From Corynespora cassiicola (lineage: Eukaryota > Ascomycota > Dothideomycetes > Pleosporales > Corynesporascaceae), in assembly GCA_022059125.1 (NCBI GenBank), contig JAEUWY010000005.1, positions 806,001 to 870,000 on the forward strand: 64,000 bases of DNA, given 5' to 3'. Positions within the stretch are counted from its first letter, which is position 1. Every line of letters starts with the position of its first letter. Shown here piece after piece: positions 32,020 to 44,348 of this stretch. The notes under the pieces are model-generated. The model worked only from the letters and a program-made list of their open reading frames with translations. It searched no databases and had not been told where the DNA came from. The translations under genes and the position numbers were made by a program.

Positions 32020-33584
32020 TCACTCATACGCACTCAAATCCAACGGCACACTGCTCCCCCTTCCAGCCCTATACCTCTTCTGCCCTCCAGTAAACTCCCT
32101 GGGCTTAGGAAACTGCCCCTCATCTACAAACCGCCACCTCAAATCATGTATCGGCGTAATCTTTCCCTTCTGTCCACCTCCACCGCCGCCTCCACCGTAA
32201 CCGCCCTTGGACCCGCCATTCGACAGCGTGTACGAGCTCGGGTCGAGCATGGAGCGCATGGATGCCGTAGTTGCGGAACGGGTCGGAGGCGCAGATGCGG
32301 GCGGTGGAGGAGGTGCGGAGGCGCTAGGTGCGGACGGGGGCGGCGATCCAGGTCCAGGTGGAGGTGGAGGGGGGGCAGCGGGCGATGAGCGTCCGAAGGC
32401 GTTGCGGGCTGCTTGTTCGGCGAGCGAGGGGATTCCGTTTGTGGGTGCTTTGGGTGGGGGAGGAGCGGGCGCTGGTGGGGCCCGGGAGGCTGATTCTTCG
32501 TATCGGTATGGGTCGTAGTCGTCGTCTTGCGCCTGAGACTTGGGAGGCGCAGGGGGTGGCGGCGGAGGCGTCGAGCGCGCTGGTGGGGGTCTGGGAGCGG
32601 CAGCTGGCGGAGGTGGCGGAGGAGCTGGAGGAGTAGCAGCAGGTGGAGGTGGAGGCGGTGCTGAAGGTGTGGACGCAGGGGGTGGTGGCGGAGGAGCTGG
32701 AGGAGCTGATCCAGGTGGCGGAGGTGGTCGCGCTGGGGATGCGGGCGGTGCAGAAGTAAGTCCAGAAGGCTTTCGAGACGACGGAGGGGGTATCGGGGGT
32801 TTCTTTCCAATCGGCGGAGGTGGCTTTGGCTTTGCAGCAATGTCTGGCGCGGATAGTATCGAGGCAGAAGAAGATGATCGCAGATTGTTCCTCAGCGCAG
32901 CGATGGAGGGGGCGGCAGGCGGTCTGCCTCCGGGGACTGGCGGAGCGGGCGGAGCTCCTGGAGGCTTCGGAGCAGCTCCTCGTGGTGGTGCCGGCGCTGA
33001 GCCTCGTGTTGACTCTGGGTCTGACAGATATGGAGAGCTGCTCTCTGCGCCCGTCTTCACGCCGCCCGACTTTCGCAATTTGGGCATGCCACCCGCAAAC
33101 AATCCTCCCAGCTGCGGCGCTGCGGCCACAACCCCACCGTCTCCTCCTGTATCGCTGTTGCTCCTCCCTCGATTTCCTCCTCCGGGAACTGGCGGGGCAA
33201 GGCCCGGGGGTGCAGGCGGCCTGCCCATGCTAGGAACGGGCGGCGCACCCCCAATCGGAGGCCCGCTGGGTGCATCGGAGACCTTGCCCACCTGCGGAGC
33301 GGAGCGATCGTTGACTTGTGTGACCTTCTTCAGTCTAGCACCCTTGTTGATGTCGGAGAGGAGAGCGCCCTGCATCATGGTTAGCTCGTGCTGCGCACCA
33401 CGTCGAGTCCCGAGTCCTGGGCCCGCGGTGAATGACCAAGAAAGTGGTGACATACTCTTCCTGCTCCAGACGGCGGCTTGCCGCCAGGCGCCTTCATACC
33501 GGGCATTGGAGGTGGCGGGGGAGGCCCTCCAGCGCCTCGACCCATGGGCGGCATGGGCGGAGGGGGAGGTGGAGGAGCGGGCAT
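32020..33584 (-). CDS. Verprolin / WASP-interacting protein (WIP) homolog
   Basis: A cytoskeletal adaptor that binds actin and the Arp2/3 activator Las17/WASP in endocytic patches. Two exons: 33584-33456 and 33369-32020 (intron 86 nt), 492 aa. Exon 1 is poly-proline (MPAPPPPPPPMPPMGRGAGG). Across the splice comes a WH2 actin-binding motif, GRGALLSDINKGARLKKVTQ, with the consensus LLSDIxKGxxLKK. The body is a very long series of proline runs (profilin/SH3 ligands), interrupted by Ser-rich and SIAALRNNL pieces. The C-terminus has the conserved WASP-binding block: LRWRFVDEGQFPKPREF, then KRYRAGRGSSVPLDLS. Many opposite-strand frames are open here because of the proline codons; they are shadows. 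It is head-to-head with the mitochondrial protein gene (280 bp). Confidence 0.92.
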
Positions 33585-33864
33585 GGTGTAGGCGTCGTGC
33601 GTATTCTCGGGGGGTGCAGTATGTTTCCCAGTTCTTTCAGAAGGGTTCAAGAGGCAGTTTGGGGGATCCTGTTGCCTGCAACGCGCCGCGCTGGTGAGTG
33701 TTGGAGGTGTGGAACCTGGTCTTCTTTGGGCTTCGGTCAGAGTCGCCCGCTTGGCGTCGACCTGAGCCACGCACGGCTTCGTCACTGCAACTTTCACCGC
33801 AACCGCCGGCCAGCCCACCCCAACCTGCACCTCGCGCCTACGCCCGCCCGCCCACACGCCAGCC

Positions 33865-35184
33865 ATGAAGTCGGGCTCGCTGCCCCTCCGCGCCCGGTCG
33901 CGGCCCATCTGTCAGCTGTGCGACTACATCCTGCAGCAGCCAGCGCACCGCCGCTCGTTCCTCACCGCATCCACCCTTAGAGCAACCCCCTCGATACGGC
34001 GCCCGGCAGCGAGGCAGCATGGCGTGTTGCCGCGTATACCGGCTCGCATCATGACCACGGCCGCCCAAGCCCAAACCGCGGAGCCCGAGGTGGAAAATGA
34101 CCAGCAATTGCACGTCCGGATAGCCGATCTGAAGGCGAAGCTGGCCGAAGTCGAGAGGCAAATCCGGACCATTTTCGCCTCGCCAAAAGTCGAGTCCGAG
34201 GAGACAATACTCGGAGTGCTGGACGAATTATTTTCCATTGCGCGCCAGGCCATTGCCATCCGGACACGACAACCGCCGCCCGAACAAATCACCATAAGAC
34301 AGAGTTCGGCAGGCTCAATATTGTCCCTCAATCGCGATGAGCCGGAGCCTAGGGTCGGGAGACCGAAGAGCAAGATCTCCAAGTCGATAAACTCGACGGG
34401 AAACCTCTTCAGCCAGCTGCCCTCCCCCACATACCTCTCCGACTTGGCCAAGGACCTCTTGAAAGACGAAAAGGTCTTCATCTCTCCCAATGTACTTAAG
34501 GTGTACGTCCGCCTGCAGCGCCTCCTCGGATGCCCGCGCGCCCTCCCTGAGATATTGTACCTCTATGCCAACAAGCCCGTCCCCGAGCTCGGCTCCTCGC
34601 CCCCAAAATACATCAAAGTCTCCCCCAAAGCCGCCAAACAGGCCATCCCCGCCGAGCTCGCAGAAGAAGCCCTCACCGCGGCCATAGAAACCAAGGACAT
34701 GCCCCTCGCCCTCGATGTAGTGCAAATGACCTACTGCGCCCCGGCCTGGCGCCGCCACAGGACGCTCTCAAAACTCGGCGTCCCGGGCACCCTCGCCGCC
34801 ATCACGCCCCTCGCTCTGTATATGATTGCCCAGGAGCTCAGCGTGTACAGCGGATACCTTGACCCCTGGACCTTCAAGGTGTACTCGTTCGCTGGCCTCT
34901 TGACCTACGTCGGCTGTACGGGCACCCTGGGCTTCGTCGCCCTCACCACGCACAATGACCATTTCGATCGCGTCGTCTGGCGGCCCGGTGTCCCGCTTCT
35001 GGACCGCTATTTGCGCGAGGATGAGCGCGCGGCGCTGGATCGGATTGCGTGTGCGTGGGGGTTCAAGGAGTCGTGGAGGAGGGGTGATGAGGAGGGTGAG
35101 GAGTGGGAGGGCTTGAGGGAGTGGATTCTCCTGCGTGGCATGATCCTTGATAAGCCGGATTTGATGGAGGGCATGAACGCCTAA
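33865..35184 (+). CDS. Predicted mitochondrial membrane protein, conserved in fungi
   Basis: A single-exon 439-aa protein. The first 60 residues are Arg/Ser/Ala-rich with almost no acids (RRSFLTASTLRATPSIRRPAAR), a likely mitochondrial presequence; an internal Met (MTTAAQAQTAEPE) could start a shorter form. A short coiled coil follows at about 80-105 (VRIADLKAKLAEVERQIRTI). A helical middle region (VLKVYVRLQRLLGCPRALPE.. and EEALTAAIETKDMPLALDVV) resembles the helix-pair style of TPR/PPR proteins. Two hydrophobic segments (LAAITPLALYMIAQELSVY and FAGLLTYVGCTGTLGFVAL) then lie before a soluble Glu/Trp-rich tail. I cannot assign a named family. The layout suggests an inner-membrane assembly or translation factor, but that is inference. 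Confidence 0.75.
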   Translation: MKSGSLPLRARSRPICQLCDYILQQPAHRRSFLTASTLRATPSIRRPAARQHGVLPRIPARIMTTAAQAQTAEPEVENDQQLHVRIADLKAKLAEVERQIRTIFASPKVESEETILGVLDELFSIARQAIAIRTRQPPPEQITIRQSSAGSILSLNRDEPEPRVGRPKSKISKSINSTGNLFSQLPSPTYLSDLAKDLLKDEKVFISPNVLKVYVRLQRLLGCPRALPEILYLYANKPVPELGSSPPKYIKVSPKAAKQAIPAELAEEALTAAIETKDMPLALDVVQMTYCAPAWRRHRTLSKLGVPGTLAAITPLALYMIAQELSVYSGYLDPWTFKVYSFAGLLTYVGCTGTLGFVALTTHNDHFDRVVWRPGVPLLDRYLREDERAALDRIACAWGFKESWRRGDEEGEEWEGLREWILLRGMILDKPDLMEGMNA

Positions 35185-35491
35185 GGGGTGTGTTTTTGCT
35201 GTTGGATATCACTGTACCAATCTACCATGTACTATTTTTTTTTCGTTATATTTATGGGGTACTGCAAAGTCAGGGACGGCTCTGGTTCGTTCTATTGGGT
35301 CAATGGGCACAATTCGCATACATGTAGCATCACACCGAAGTAGCACTGGGATCGCATAAGTTGTGGATATGAATCCATACCCCTGAATCACCCCCAAGGA
35401 CAACTCATCATATACCAAACCATTTCATTTTCCATTCTAAACTAAAATTACACTCTCCGTACTCTCTTCGTCGGACATATTTGATCTCTCA

Positions 35492-38400
35492 TCACTCCTC
35501 TCCTTCCTCTTCCACCCCAAACCCCCTCCCAACCCTCTCCACCAACCCCTCCAACCCTCCAAAAACCTCCCAATCCCTCCTCCCCACCCCCATCGCCTGT
35601 GTCAACAATGGATACAACCGATGCAAATGCTTCGCAAACCTCGACCTCACGCCAGGCGCCTCAGGAATAGCCATGGGCTCGCTCCGCAGCCGCTTCAATT
35701 CGCCAATCACGCACAATAGCTCGCGACGCAGGCTCTCAGGCGCGGGCATGCGGCCGCGCAGGGGGTGGTCGGCGATGTAGGCGCGGAGGGGGAGGGCGGC
35801 GCGCAGGATGAGATAGGGAGCAGCGGCTTGGGCGAGCTTGATGCGAGGTGGGGAGGAGTCGTGGGCGGAGACGAGAGTGACGAGCTCGAGGAGGCAGATG
35901 TAGGCCATTTCGGTGCGGATGCGGGGTGGGGGTGTGGCGGTGGCGCCGGGGCGGATGCGGTAGAGGTCTTGGAGGGGGGCGGTGGTGAGGGCGGGGATCT
36001 CGCCGGGGGAGGGCGCGTGGATGAGGGAGGTAGTGAAGAGGTTACGGGTGTATGTCCTGCGGAGGGAGTCAGGGAGCGAGGGCGAGCCTAAGGAGATTGT
36101 GATGAGGGTGCGTAGGTGTGTAAAGGCTTCAATGTCGAAGGATTCGTCTTTGGAAACACTGGGTGGAGGTGGGACGGGAACTGGAGCGCTGATGATGCTC
36201 GTAGCGATGGTGACGACTTGCTCCCAGATCGAGTTGGTGGCCCCCTTGGCTAGGTCCTGGTTCTTCATGTTGGAAAGACCCGGCTCGAGGATGGCAAGGG
36301 ATGTAGTAGTAGCTTTCTGCCACAGGGTGGGAGCGCGGCCTTCGCGTTGCCAGATGTACTTTTCTTGGATCGGCTTGGAAAGGCTCTGTAGGGCTGAGAG
36401 GAAAGCGCCGCTGGTGTAAATGTCTCCTTCAGAAATGTGCTTGGTGGAGATGGTTTGCAAGGCGCTCATGGAAGCCTTTGAAAGAGCAACAAACGTAGGG
36501 CTAGATTTTTCCGGGTTCTCCGCAACAGATGTATACGGAAGAACAATGAATCTGCTCAGCAGCTGGATCAAAAAGGTGGGCAGGCCTGGGCTTTCTGAAC
36601 GAACAAGCTGCAGGCATTCCATGACCTGAGTTTGTAGAGGCGTCATGTGGTCCACGTCGGAAGAGTAGGCCACGGCATCCGAGTCGACAACGCAAGCTTC
36701 AAGGTTGACGAGCATCGATGGTAAATCAGAGTCTAGTGAACCCTCTGAGAGTCGATATATGGACTTGAAAGCTTCGGCGTATGCCACAAATGCTTCCTGG
36801 TTCCCTTCTGATGCCGTCTTCCAAGCCTCGCGGTGATCAAAGTAACCTTTCCATACCGTCGCTGTTTTGAGAAGTGGCTGTTGGCCTAGAATCTTGGCGT
36901 CTTCAACTCGGGATAGGACTCCAGTGATGGTCGTAAAAACGGATGATCCAAGGGCATGGGATCCGCATTCGAAATATTGTTGGAGATAATCCAAAAGATC
37001 GGACCATGCTTCTCCAAGTCTTGAAGCATCTTCTACTTTATCCATGTACATGGAAATCAAGGTGCTTACGGAGTCCAAAGCTGTTTTGGTGGTCTCATTC
37101 CATGACCCTGCATCCTCAGGTAGGCTCTGACTTCCTTCGCGGATAGATCGTTGGGCGTTCAGGTTAGACTGTACCATTCCGAATAATACAGTGCGCAGGC
37201 ATAGCATCCATGCATCAGATGAAAGCTGGTCGACGTAGCTTTCGAAGATACGTTGGATTGTTTGGACGGCAGAGTTTCGGAGTTCTGCGCGTCTGTCTGT
37301 GGTGATAGCAGACAGATTCATCAAAACTTGAAGCCACAGAGTCGGTATCGTCCCTTTCTCGGAATGAGAACGAACTGTTCGGTAAATTTCGTCTTGCTGC
37401 TTCGCATTGCCAAGGATTTCAGGCAGAGTAGAGAGATCACTCCGCGCCTGAAGGAAATCTGATACGTTCCAGAAAAAGGTGATGGTCTGCGTTAGTTAGC
37501 TACGTGTAACAGGTTAGTACAAGACCGGACTTACTGTTAGGGACATGTTGAGATCCTCCTGTTGAAGGCTAAACCTGAGAAGGAGTTCAAGAAGCGTTGA
37601 GAGACAAATGTCGGGGACAGCAGCGAGGAAATCAGAGCAGACAAGTTGAACCGTACCAAACGCCGATCTTGCAAGTTGTCTCGAAATGACTTCGACCGTG
37701 TCGCCGCTCTGGCCCAGATACCCGTTAGGGTTGACAAGGGTCTCGCCTTTCTTGCCTGTTTGCGAGGCTGATGGAGAGAATACACTGAGAAGGCTGTCGA
37801 ATACCGAGCCCCAACCAGCGACTAGCGACTCGCCGCATTGCTCAATTACACTTTTCAATGCATCGAGAGCAATTTGGTGAATTCTCATTTCGGTATCAGC
37901 ATAGACTTGTTCGTGGCCATCAGGGCTCACATAGAGAGCGGAAATAAGCTGTCGAAGTGCTGACAATATCCTAGTTTGCACTTCATCTCTCTCTTCATCA
38001 GACATTGAAAGCTCTGCAATCTCTCGGACCGTCCGTGCGACGACATCTGCAGAAAGAAGTCTGGTCGATGCGGCATTATGATCGTCTGCGGCAAATCGTA
38101 CTAGCTCCGCAACAAATACATCCCATCCACTGTCTTCAGGGTCGTAGTGGGATAGTCGTGCCTCGTTAAGGCCAGCGAGTTCCCCGATTTTGTTAAGGGC
38201 AAATGCAGAATCTCTCGAGTTGGTTTCGGTTGTCAACGAGATGCCCGAAACACTTCCCATGCGTCGCTGGTGTAAAGCTTGTGGTTTTGCAGACGTGCTG
38301 GGTGTGCGTTGACCACTCTCTGCAGTAACCCCAGAGTGTAGCAATGCGCAGAGAGCCTGGAGTACTTCGACGAATGACTCATTAGGGAAATCCACTGTAC

Positions 38401-40815
38401 TCTCGAACAGCCTCCTTGCTGCTGCTTGGACCGCTGATGTCTCCGCTTCCACCTTTTCAGAAGACTGTTCCTGATCACCTCGTACGGACCCGCCGGGTGT
38501 TCGGATGCCCCCAGAATTTGATAGTGCCATAACCAAATCAGCGACCTGAAGTGTCTCAAAAACGATAGACCATGCAGATTGGAGGGTGGGCCCTAGAGCA
38601 ATGGCTAAGTTAAGAAGTGCTCGCAGGCAAAGTAGATTTCGAGGCCCTAATGTGGGCGTCCCAATATCGTGTGATGGGCGGCGATTCTTCTCCAAAGATG
38701 CAGACGCCTGACTAACAAAGCTGTCTACGCTCAGCAAACCTTTAGCGTTTGAAAATACACCAGTATTTTCAGGAGCTGAAGACTTTGGCGATGAAATATT
38801 GGAGATGAGTAGGTTTGCTGGAACCGCTGCTTTGCCCATGGTAGTGAGAAAGGCATCACGAGGAGTGGACAGTCTAAGAAGGCCTGCAACTTGAGTGAAT
38901 TTTTGAATAGCGCGGACCAAGGCTCGATAATAATCCGAGTCAAGGGAGGCGTTCAAAAAAGTCGAGCAGGTCGCAAGAACTGCCGGCCAGCACTCCGTAA
39001 CTAGTGCCGCTGATGTCTGGATATAATCGTGCGCGGGATGCTCAGAAAGAGATAGCGGATTGACTGGTATAGTCTTCTTGCGAAATGATTGCGTCCTGGA
39101 AAGACGGCGTTTTCCTGGCGTGGGGGAGCTGGGTTCCGAGTCGGCTTCTGCTAAGTCTTCCGTTCTAGCCTTCTTCCTGTTCTTGTTGTCGTGGTGTACC
39201 GTCAATGGCAGTACAAATTTTGCCAGGCTCTCCGAGACATTCGTGATACAAGTCAGCACCAGGCTATAAACATACGTTTCAGGCAAAGCCGGAGGTTCGG
39301 ACTTGTCCAAGTGCTCAATACAAGGTGTTTTCAGTGAGCTCCACTGGGTGCTGATTCCAGATGGGTGACCCGTGGAGGTAGGTTCAGAGGCCGGACCACC
39401 GATGACACCAGCGAGAGCGCCTGCTTCCGCGACTGCTTGCTCAGACGCTACATCTTTCCCGTCACCGCGACCAGCTGGTACAGTTGATCCTTGTCCCAAC
39501 CCAATTAGAACTGGCTTTTCTGTCGCTAGGCGTACAAAAGCCGCAAGATTGTCACCGAAGATGCACCTCTTGCCTTCTTGCTCGTCGAAGTGTGAATAAA
39601 TCTCCAGAACTAGCCGAGAGTCAGAGTAGATGCCACGAAAGACCTCAAGACATAATGCGCGTTTCCATAGTGAAGACGCCTCTGGATCGAGCATATGATT
39701 CAACAAGCCGAGCGCAATCTCACATTCGGAAGGCAAAATGTTGAGATGATTCCGAATCAGTAGATTTAAGATTCGGATGATGCGTAGAGTTACGGGAAAG
39801 GAGAGCCGATCTGAAAGTGATCGGATGATTGTTGGCATGAGCAAGGACCGCAGCAAGTGAATTTGCTCATCATGTGTAGTCATGATCTTGCCATGGTTGG
39901 AAAGAACAGCTTCAATCAATTCGAGCGTGGCAGTTGATGGCAAAGAAGAAAAACGGACAAAACTTGGTTTTTCGCCAGTCACTAAGAGGTTGAGATCATT
40001 GAAGACCTGTTCAATTTAGTCTAATTATCTGAACGATTAGGAAAGACTGACCTTGTATGCATCATGCGCAGCTGGTCTGACGGGAGTGGGGCCCCCATCC
40101 GCCGTGACCTCTGCGACAGTTGGAATTTCCAGAGCCTTTTCTTTTGTATAGTCAGCCCCAACTCGAACATGAAGCTTATAGAAATGTACCATCTTCAGAT
40201 GCCACTCTATCAAACACCGTGATAATGAGTTGCTGCAAAGTTGCAGCGGCCGTGTTGCTTACGGCAAAGTTTTTGGTATTTTGCAGCGCAGAACATATCT
40301 GCAGCGTACTGAAGAGTAAATCGCCTCGAATCTCACCAGCATAATTCTGCAGCAATGAAGGAAGGGCTTGCAAGATCTTCAACTGAACATCATGGCCTTT
40401 TGATGTTAGTTTATTCTTCAAGCTATGTTCTTGACTCGGACATACTTAGTGGAATAGATTCTTTGAGCCCGTCTAAAACCTCAGTCAATCGATCCCTAGG
40501 TAGAGCTCTAGAAACACTGAGCCTTTGCAGGCAAGACACTCCGGTTGACGCGAATTTGGCATTGTGAGTCCCACATGCGATGAGGAAAGGGGTGATGAAA
40601 TGGGGGCGCCGAGAAAGATCTTATTTCAGGTTAGTGCCGGTTCCTCCCGCGATAATACTCGTGCGCATACCTGCAGAAAGCTGAGCCTCTGAAGTATTTG
40701 GCAGCGACTTGAGGTCGGACAGCGCCTTCTCCGCAGCGCTCCTTAATTCGGAATTCTTGCGCTTTGAATCTTGGATGAGATTTCCTAGCTCTGCTGCTAG
40801 AATCTGTGAGGTCAT
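35492..40815 (-). CDS. MON2: MON2 endosome-Golgi trafficking protein
   Basis: A large peripheral membrane protein related to Sec7-type BIG/GBF scaffolds but without a GEF domain. It works with Dop1 and the flippase Neo1 in endosome-to-Golgi traffic. N-terminal exons: 40815-40671 (MTSQILAAELGNLIQDSKRK, the DCB start typical of Mon2), 40619-40446 (LSRRPHFITPFLIACG..), 40396-40190, about 40139-40052, then a long exon ending near 37535 and a last one of about 37490-35492. The total is roughly 1700 aa, the usual family length. The long exon carries the HUS-like part (SSLWKRALCLEVFRGIYSD; YVYSLVLTCITNVSESLAKF), an Arg/Lys/Ser-rich insert (KKARTEDLAEADSEPSSPTP), and helical repeats to the C-terminus. 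No frameshift was noticed, but not every splice was checked. It is head-to-head with MMS2. Confidence 0.9.
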
Positions 40816-41399
40816 CCTCGGTGGAACTGCCTGGGCATCTGGATGCTTTTACCAGCGGCCAGAATACCGCGTTCGTTTACGTCCGGTACAATAGTTTAGT
40901 TGTGTGAGCAGGGTAACTGGCCTCAAATCGAAAGGGATAACCCGGGTCAATTCGGAACTTTGGGTAGTCACAGACTTTCGGGGCACAATCCTGGAGCTTT
41001 TCGGAGGCTACAGTTTCGAATATAATGAGCGTGAGAGGTTATATGGCCATGATGATGTTTAAAGGCAACCTGTCAGGTGGCTCTGTAACTGCCCAGGTGC
41101 GGCCAAACGTTGGACCGGGCCGAGATGCTTGGGTCCACCGCGGCAAGATCGTCGCCGCAAGTCTAGCCTTGCCAAGAGGTTTGACAGGCAGCCCAACTCA
41201 CAGCAAACAAGAGCCCAGACCAGGACAGACTCCCAGCGCACTTGGACACCGCCCCGATACAAATACGCACCCTCTCCGAGTTCACGGACCTGATCACTGG
41301 GCCTGTCCCGGACTTCGCAGCACAACAGCCGCCGATTCAGACTCTCGATAGCGGGGTTCAGCCCACTTTCTAGGTCGTCACTCCGATCAAACCATAAAC

Positions 41400-42017
41400 A
41401 TGAGCGCAAAGATTCCGAGGAACTTTCGCTTACTGGAGGAGCTCGAGAAGGGTGAAAAGGGTCTCGGAGCCGGTATGTTAGGTGCTCGACCGACGTGCCA
41501 AATGCCAGACTAATAGACCACTACAGAGGCCTGCTCCTATGGTCTCGATAACGGCGATGACTTGTTGATGTCAGATTGGAATGGAACCATTCTCGGCCCA
41601 CCCCACGTATGATTGCTCGAAGTCGCGGCATACTATCCGTATACTCATTTCCTGCAGAGTGTCCACGAGAACCGCATCTACAGTCTGAAGATCCACTGCG
41701 GCCCCGACTATCCTGATGTTCCTCCCGAGATCTCCTTCACATCCAAGATCAACCTGCCGTGCGTAGACCAGCGGAACGGAAAGGTACAGGCACAATACTG
41801 GCGTATTGACGACTAGCTGACAGTATACAAGGTTGACCCCACAAAGCTGCCTTGTCTTGTCCAGTGGAAGCGCGAGTTCACCATGGAAACGATACTGATT
41901 GAGCTTCGCCGGTAAGACTTTTGGAATCTCTTGAAATCATTCACTAATTCATCTAGGTACATGGCTCTCCCTCAGCACAAGAAGCTCCCCCAGCCCCCCG
42001 AGGGCTCGACCTACTAG
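41400..42017 (+). CDS. MMS2: Ubiquitin-conjugating E2 variant Mms2/Uev1
   Basis: A catalytically inactive E2-like partner of Ubc13 for Lys63-linked ubiquitin chains in post-replication DNA repair. Five short exons fit with correct phases (41400-41472, 41527-41606, 41658-41783, 41832-41911, 41957-42017), giving 139 aa, the normal length. Readable pieces: [60 protein letters not shown], and [19 protein letters not shown]. The UBC fold is present, but the catalytic Cys of true E2s is absent, as expected: around the active-site position the text reads [12 protein letters not shown] without the HPN..C context. Intron 4 contains stops in every frame and cannot be read through. Confidence 0.93.
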
Positions 42018-42350
42018 ACGGTCGAATTTCCCTGCCACGACGAAGAATATAACGAGACAAAGACGGACAGGATATGGACAATTCACGCGCGCAATCTCGA
42101 GCGCGATCACGTAGTGCATGGGAATGGAGTTCTGGCCTGCTCTGTATGTTTTGGTTGAGCGCGGATGAATGGAATGAACAACAGAATCAAAATATTCGCA
42201 AAAACCTTGACTGTTCAGAATGCCGTGTGATGCGCTACTTGAAAGCCTCCAATCCCGAGAGTGACGTGGGTGCACGTGATCATGCGATCTGAGGGCGATC
42301 CCAAATTCGCGTCGCATCTCCAAACCTCAACCACCTGCAACGTCCCATGC

Positions 42351-43360
42351 ATGCCCAAGTACTACATCCCTAGCAAAATCGCGCAGCATCGCGTGGCAGG
42401 CGAGTTGCCCCGTCGCTTTATTGAATCATTCTAATTTGTCCCAACAGTTATCGCTCTCTACAGAGCTCTGCTTGCGCGATGTTCTTCCGCACCCTTGCCG
42501 ATTAATGACCAGACCTCACTACGCAACGCCATCCGGAACAAGTTCCGCCAGAACCGGAAGATACAGAGCCCTTTCCAGCTCGGTCTGACTTTCAGGGCGG
42601 GCTACGAGGTGCGTTTCTCTCAACAAGCCACGCACACAGTAAAACGTCGGAAGCTGACCTTTGCTCAACCCACCAGACGCTCGACCACCTCGATGCTCTA
42701 AAGGCCGGCAACGCCGCCAGCGCAGGCTACCTCAGCTCCCTCATCGCCACACTCCCCCGCCGCACCATCTCCCCGCCGCCGATCTGGCGCCGCCCCCCAC
42801 CCGAAACCACACCCTCCCGAAACCCCCAAGCATGCCTCCCCGACGATAAAAAGGTGCTCAACGTGCGGCCCCGCGTCCAGCTCCCACCGGGAAAGAAGCG
42901 CCGCGTGCCCATCCTCAGCGCTACGGGCGGAATCCCCTTCCTGCGGCTCACGCGACCGCAGCCGCCCAGCCTGAGCCGCATGCTGCGCCAGAAGCTCGCG
43001 CGCCGCGAGGACCTGTTCCTGCGCCGCGTCGAGTTTAAGTATTACTGGACGCCGATTGCGAAACAGGAGGACGAGTGGGATGCCCTGCTGCGGGACGAGT
43101 GTGGGTTTCGCGACGAGAGAGGCGAGGGGTCGTGGATGCAGGCTGTGAATGATACGATTGAGGCTACGTGGGAGTCGATGAGTAGGGAGTATGAACAGGC
43201 GCGAGAGAAGGGGAGGCAGATGCTGGAGATTGTGGATCGGGAGACGGAGTTGGCGCTTCAGGAGGGGCAGACGGTGTTTAGGGGGAGGAGGCGGAGGCCG
43301 TTGTGGGTGTTGGGGCCGGAGAAGACGAAGAAGAAGAATGGCAACGAGGCAAAAGCTTAA
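42351..43360 (+). CDS. LYR-motif protein (Complex1_LYR family)
   Basis: A probable mitochondrial LYR-family protein; members bind acyl-carrier protein and assist Fe-S, OXPHOS or mitoribosome assembly. Three exons: 42351-42399, 42448-42608, 42677-43360, total 297 aa. Exon 1 encodes MPKYYIPSKIAQHRVA. The first intron begins GCGAGT and ends CAACAG, a GC-AG intron of 48 nt with a TTCTAAT branch site. Only this splice keeps the LYR motif in frame: VIALYRALLARCSSAPLP. A second conserved block follows, SLRNAIRNKFRQNRKIQSPF (the helix with F/R typical of LYRMs), then LGLTFRAGYETLDHLDAL. The 170-residue C-terminal extension is unusual; it contains RRVEFKYYWTPIAKQEDEWD and a Lys-rich end. The neighbour MMS2 ends 333 bp upstream. 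Which assembly pathway it serves is unknown. Confidence 0.8.
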
Positions 43361-43504
43361 AATTTCACTTGTACAATAAAGTGCAGTCATCATGATATGA
43401 GACTTTATAGTATGATTTTTTGTTCTAGTCTCGTCTCGCGTGAAGGGTATATCCATTCATTCATCCATGCATCTCTATAATCCTTTCCCTCGGATACCCT
43501 CTCC

Positions 43505-44348
43505 CTACGCCGCCGAAATCTTCAACTTGTCCACCTCCAGCTCATCGCCCTCATCGTCCTCATCAACCTTGCCCACCAGACCCTGCTGCCAGAGCTCCTT
43601 GCCCGTCAACTTCTTCTCCTCCTTGACCTTCTTCTTCTTATCCTCGGCCTCCTTCTCCTCAATCTTCCTCTGCTCCTCATCAGCCAACTCCTGGCGGAAC
43701 TTTTCGCGCCACGCAAGGAAGCTCTCGCGCGTGACCTGCTGGCCCTGAAACTTGCGGTTCTCCTCCTCCTCCGCGGCGGCCAGCACTGCCTCGGCCTGGG
43801 CCTGCTTTGCGTTTGCGCGTTCCGAGATGAGCATCTCAGCGCCGTCCTTGAGCGTCGAGACGAGGGTAAATACCATGGCCATGCCGAGGTTCTCTTCGAT
43901 GGTCTCGGATAGCGAGGAGAGGAGGCGCGCCTTGTCTTCTTGGATGTCGAGGAAGGGGTGCTTGGGCGCGTTGGGGGGCTGCGTTATGTCGAGGCGGGGG
44001 GCTTCGTCGGGGTAGTCGGGCGGGTAGGACACATTGAGAATGAGGGTCGCTATATGAATTGAAGGCTCAGTATCTTGTTATTGGGGTCTGGGACTGCGGA
44101 TGCCAGGACGTACGCGCATTGGAGTCGTCACCATTTTCGTCGGTGACATCCAGTTTGATCAGGACGCGAAATTCGGTTTCGGAGACGTCTGGGAGGATGG
44201 GTTAGGGTACTTCTTGAATGGATGCTCCATGGGTTGCATCTATACTCCGGGTTGGCTCGATAGGGGTATATCCTTTCTTACCTGTAATCTCATCCGGAAA
44301 GATGGATTCGAGCACCTCGCGCTCTTCTTTTTGTTCCTCAACTCCCAT
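43505..44348 (-). CDS. GIR2: RWD-domain protein Gir2/RWDD1
   Basis: A cytosolic RWD protein. Yeast Gir2 binds Gcn1 and the GTPase Rbg2 and dampens activation of Gcn2. Three exons (44348-44282, 44188-44114, 44049-43505), 228 aa. The RWD domain spans residues about 1-120: MGVEEQKEEREVLESIFPDE, then EFRVLIKLDVTDENG, and the hallmark NVSYPPDYPDEAPRLDI (YPxxxP). A long charged coiled coil follows (EEEENRKFQGQQVTRESFLAW and EEKEAEDKKKKVKEEKKLTG), ending in the family GKELWQQGLV motif and an acidic tail. Length and order match Gir2/RWDD1. It is convergent with the LYR gene and divergent from ACL4 (302 bp). Functionally it lies upstream of CpcA in the amino-acid starvation circuit. Confidence 0.9.

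Noticed and set aside
32139..33697. Long plus-strand and alternative minus-strand frames over verprolin
   Set aside because: They are shadows of the proline-coded verprolin gene (Gly-rich or His/Leu/Arg-rich translations).
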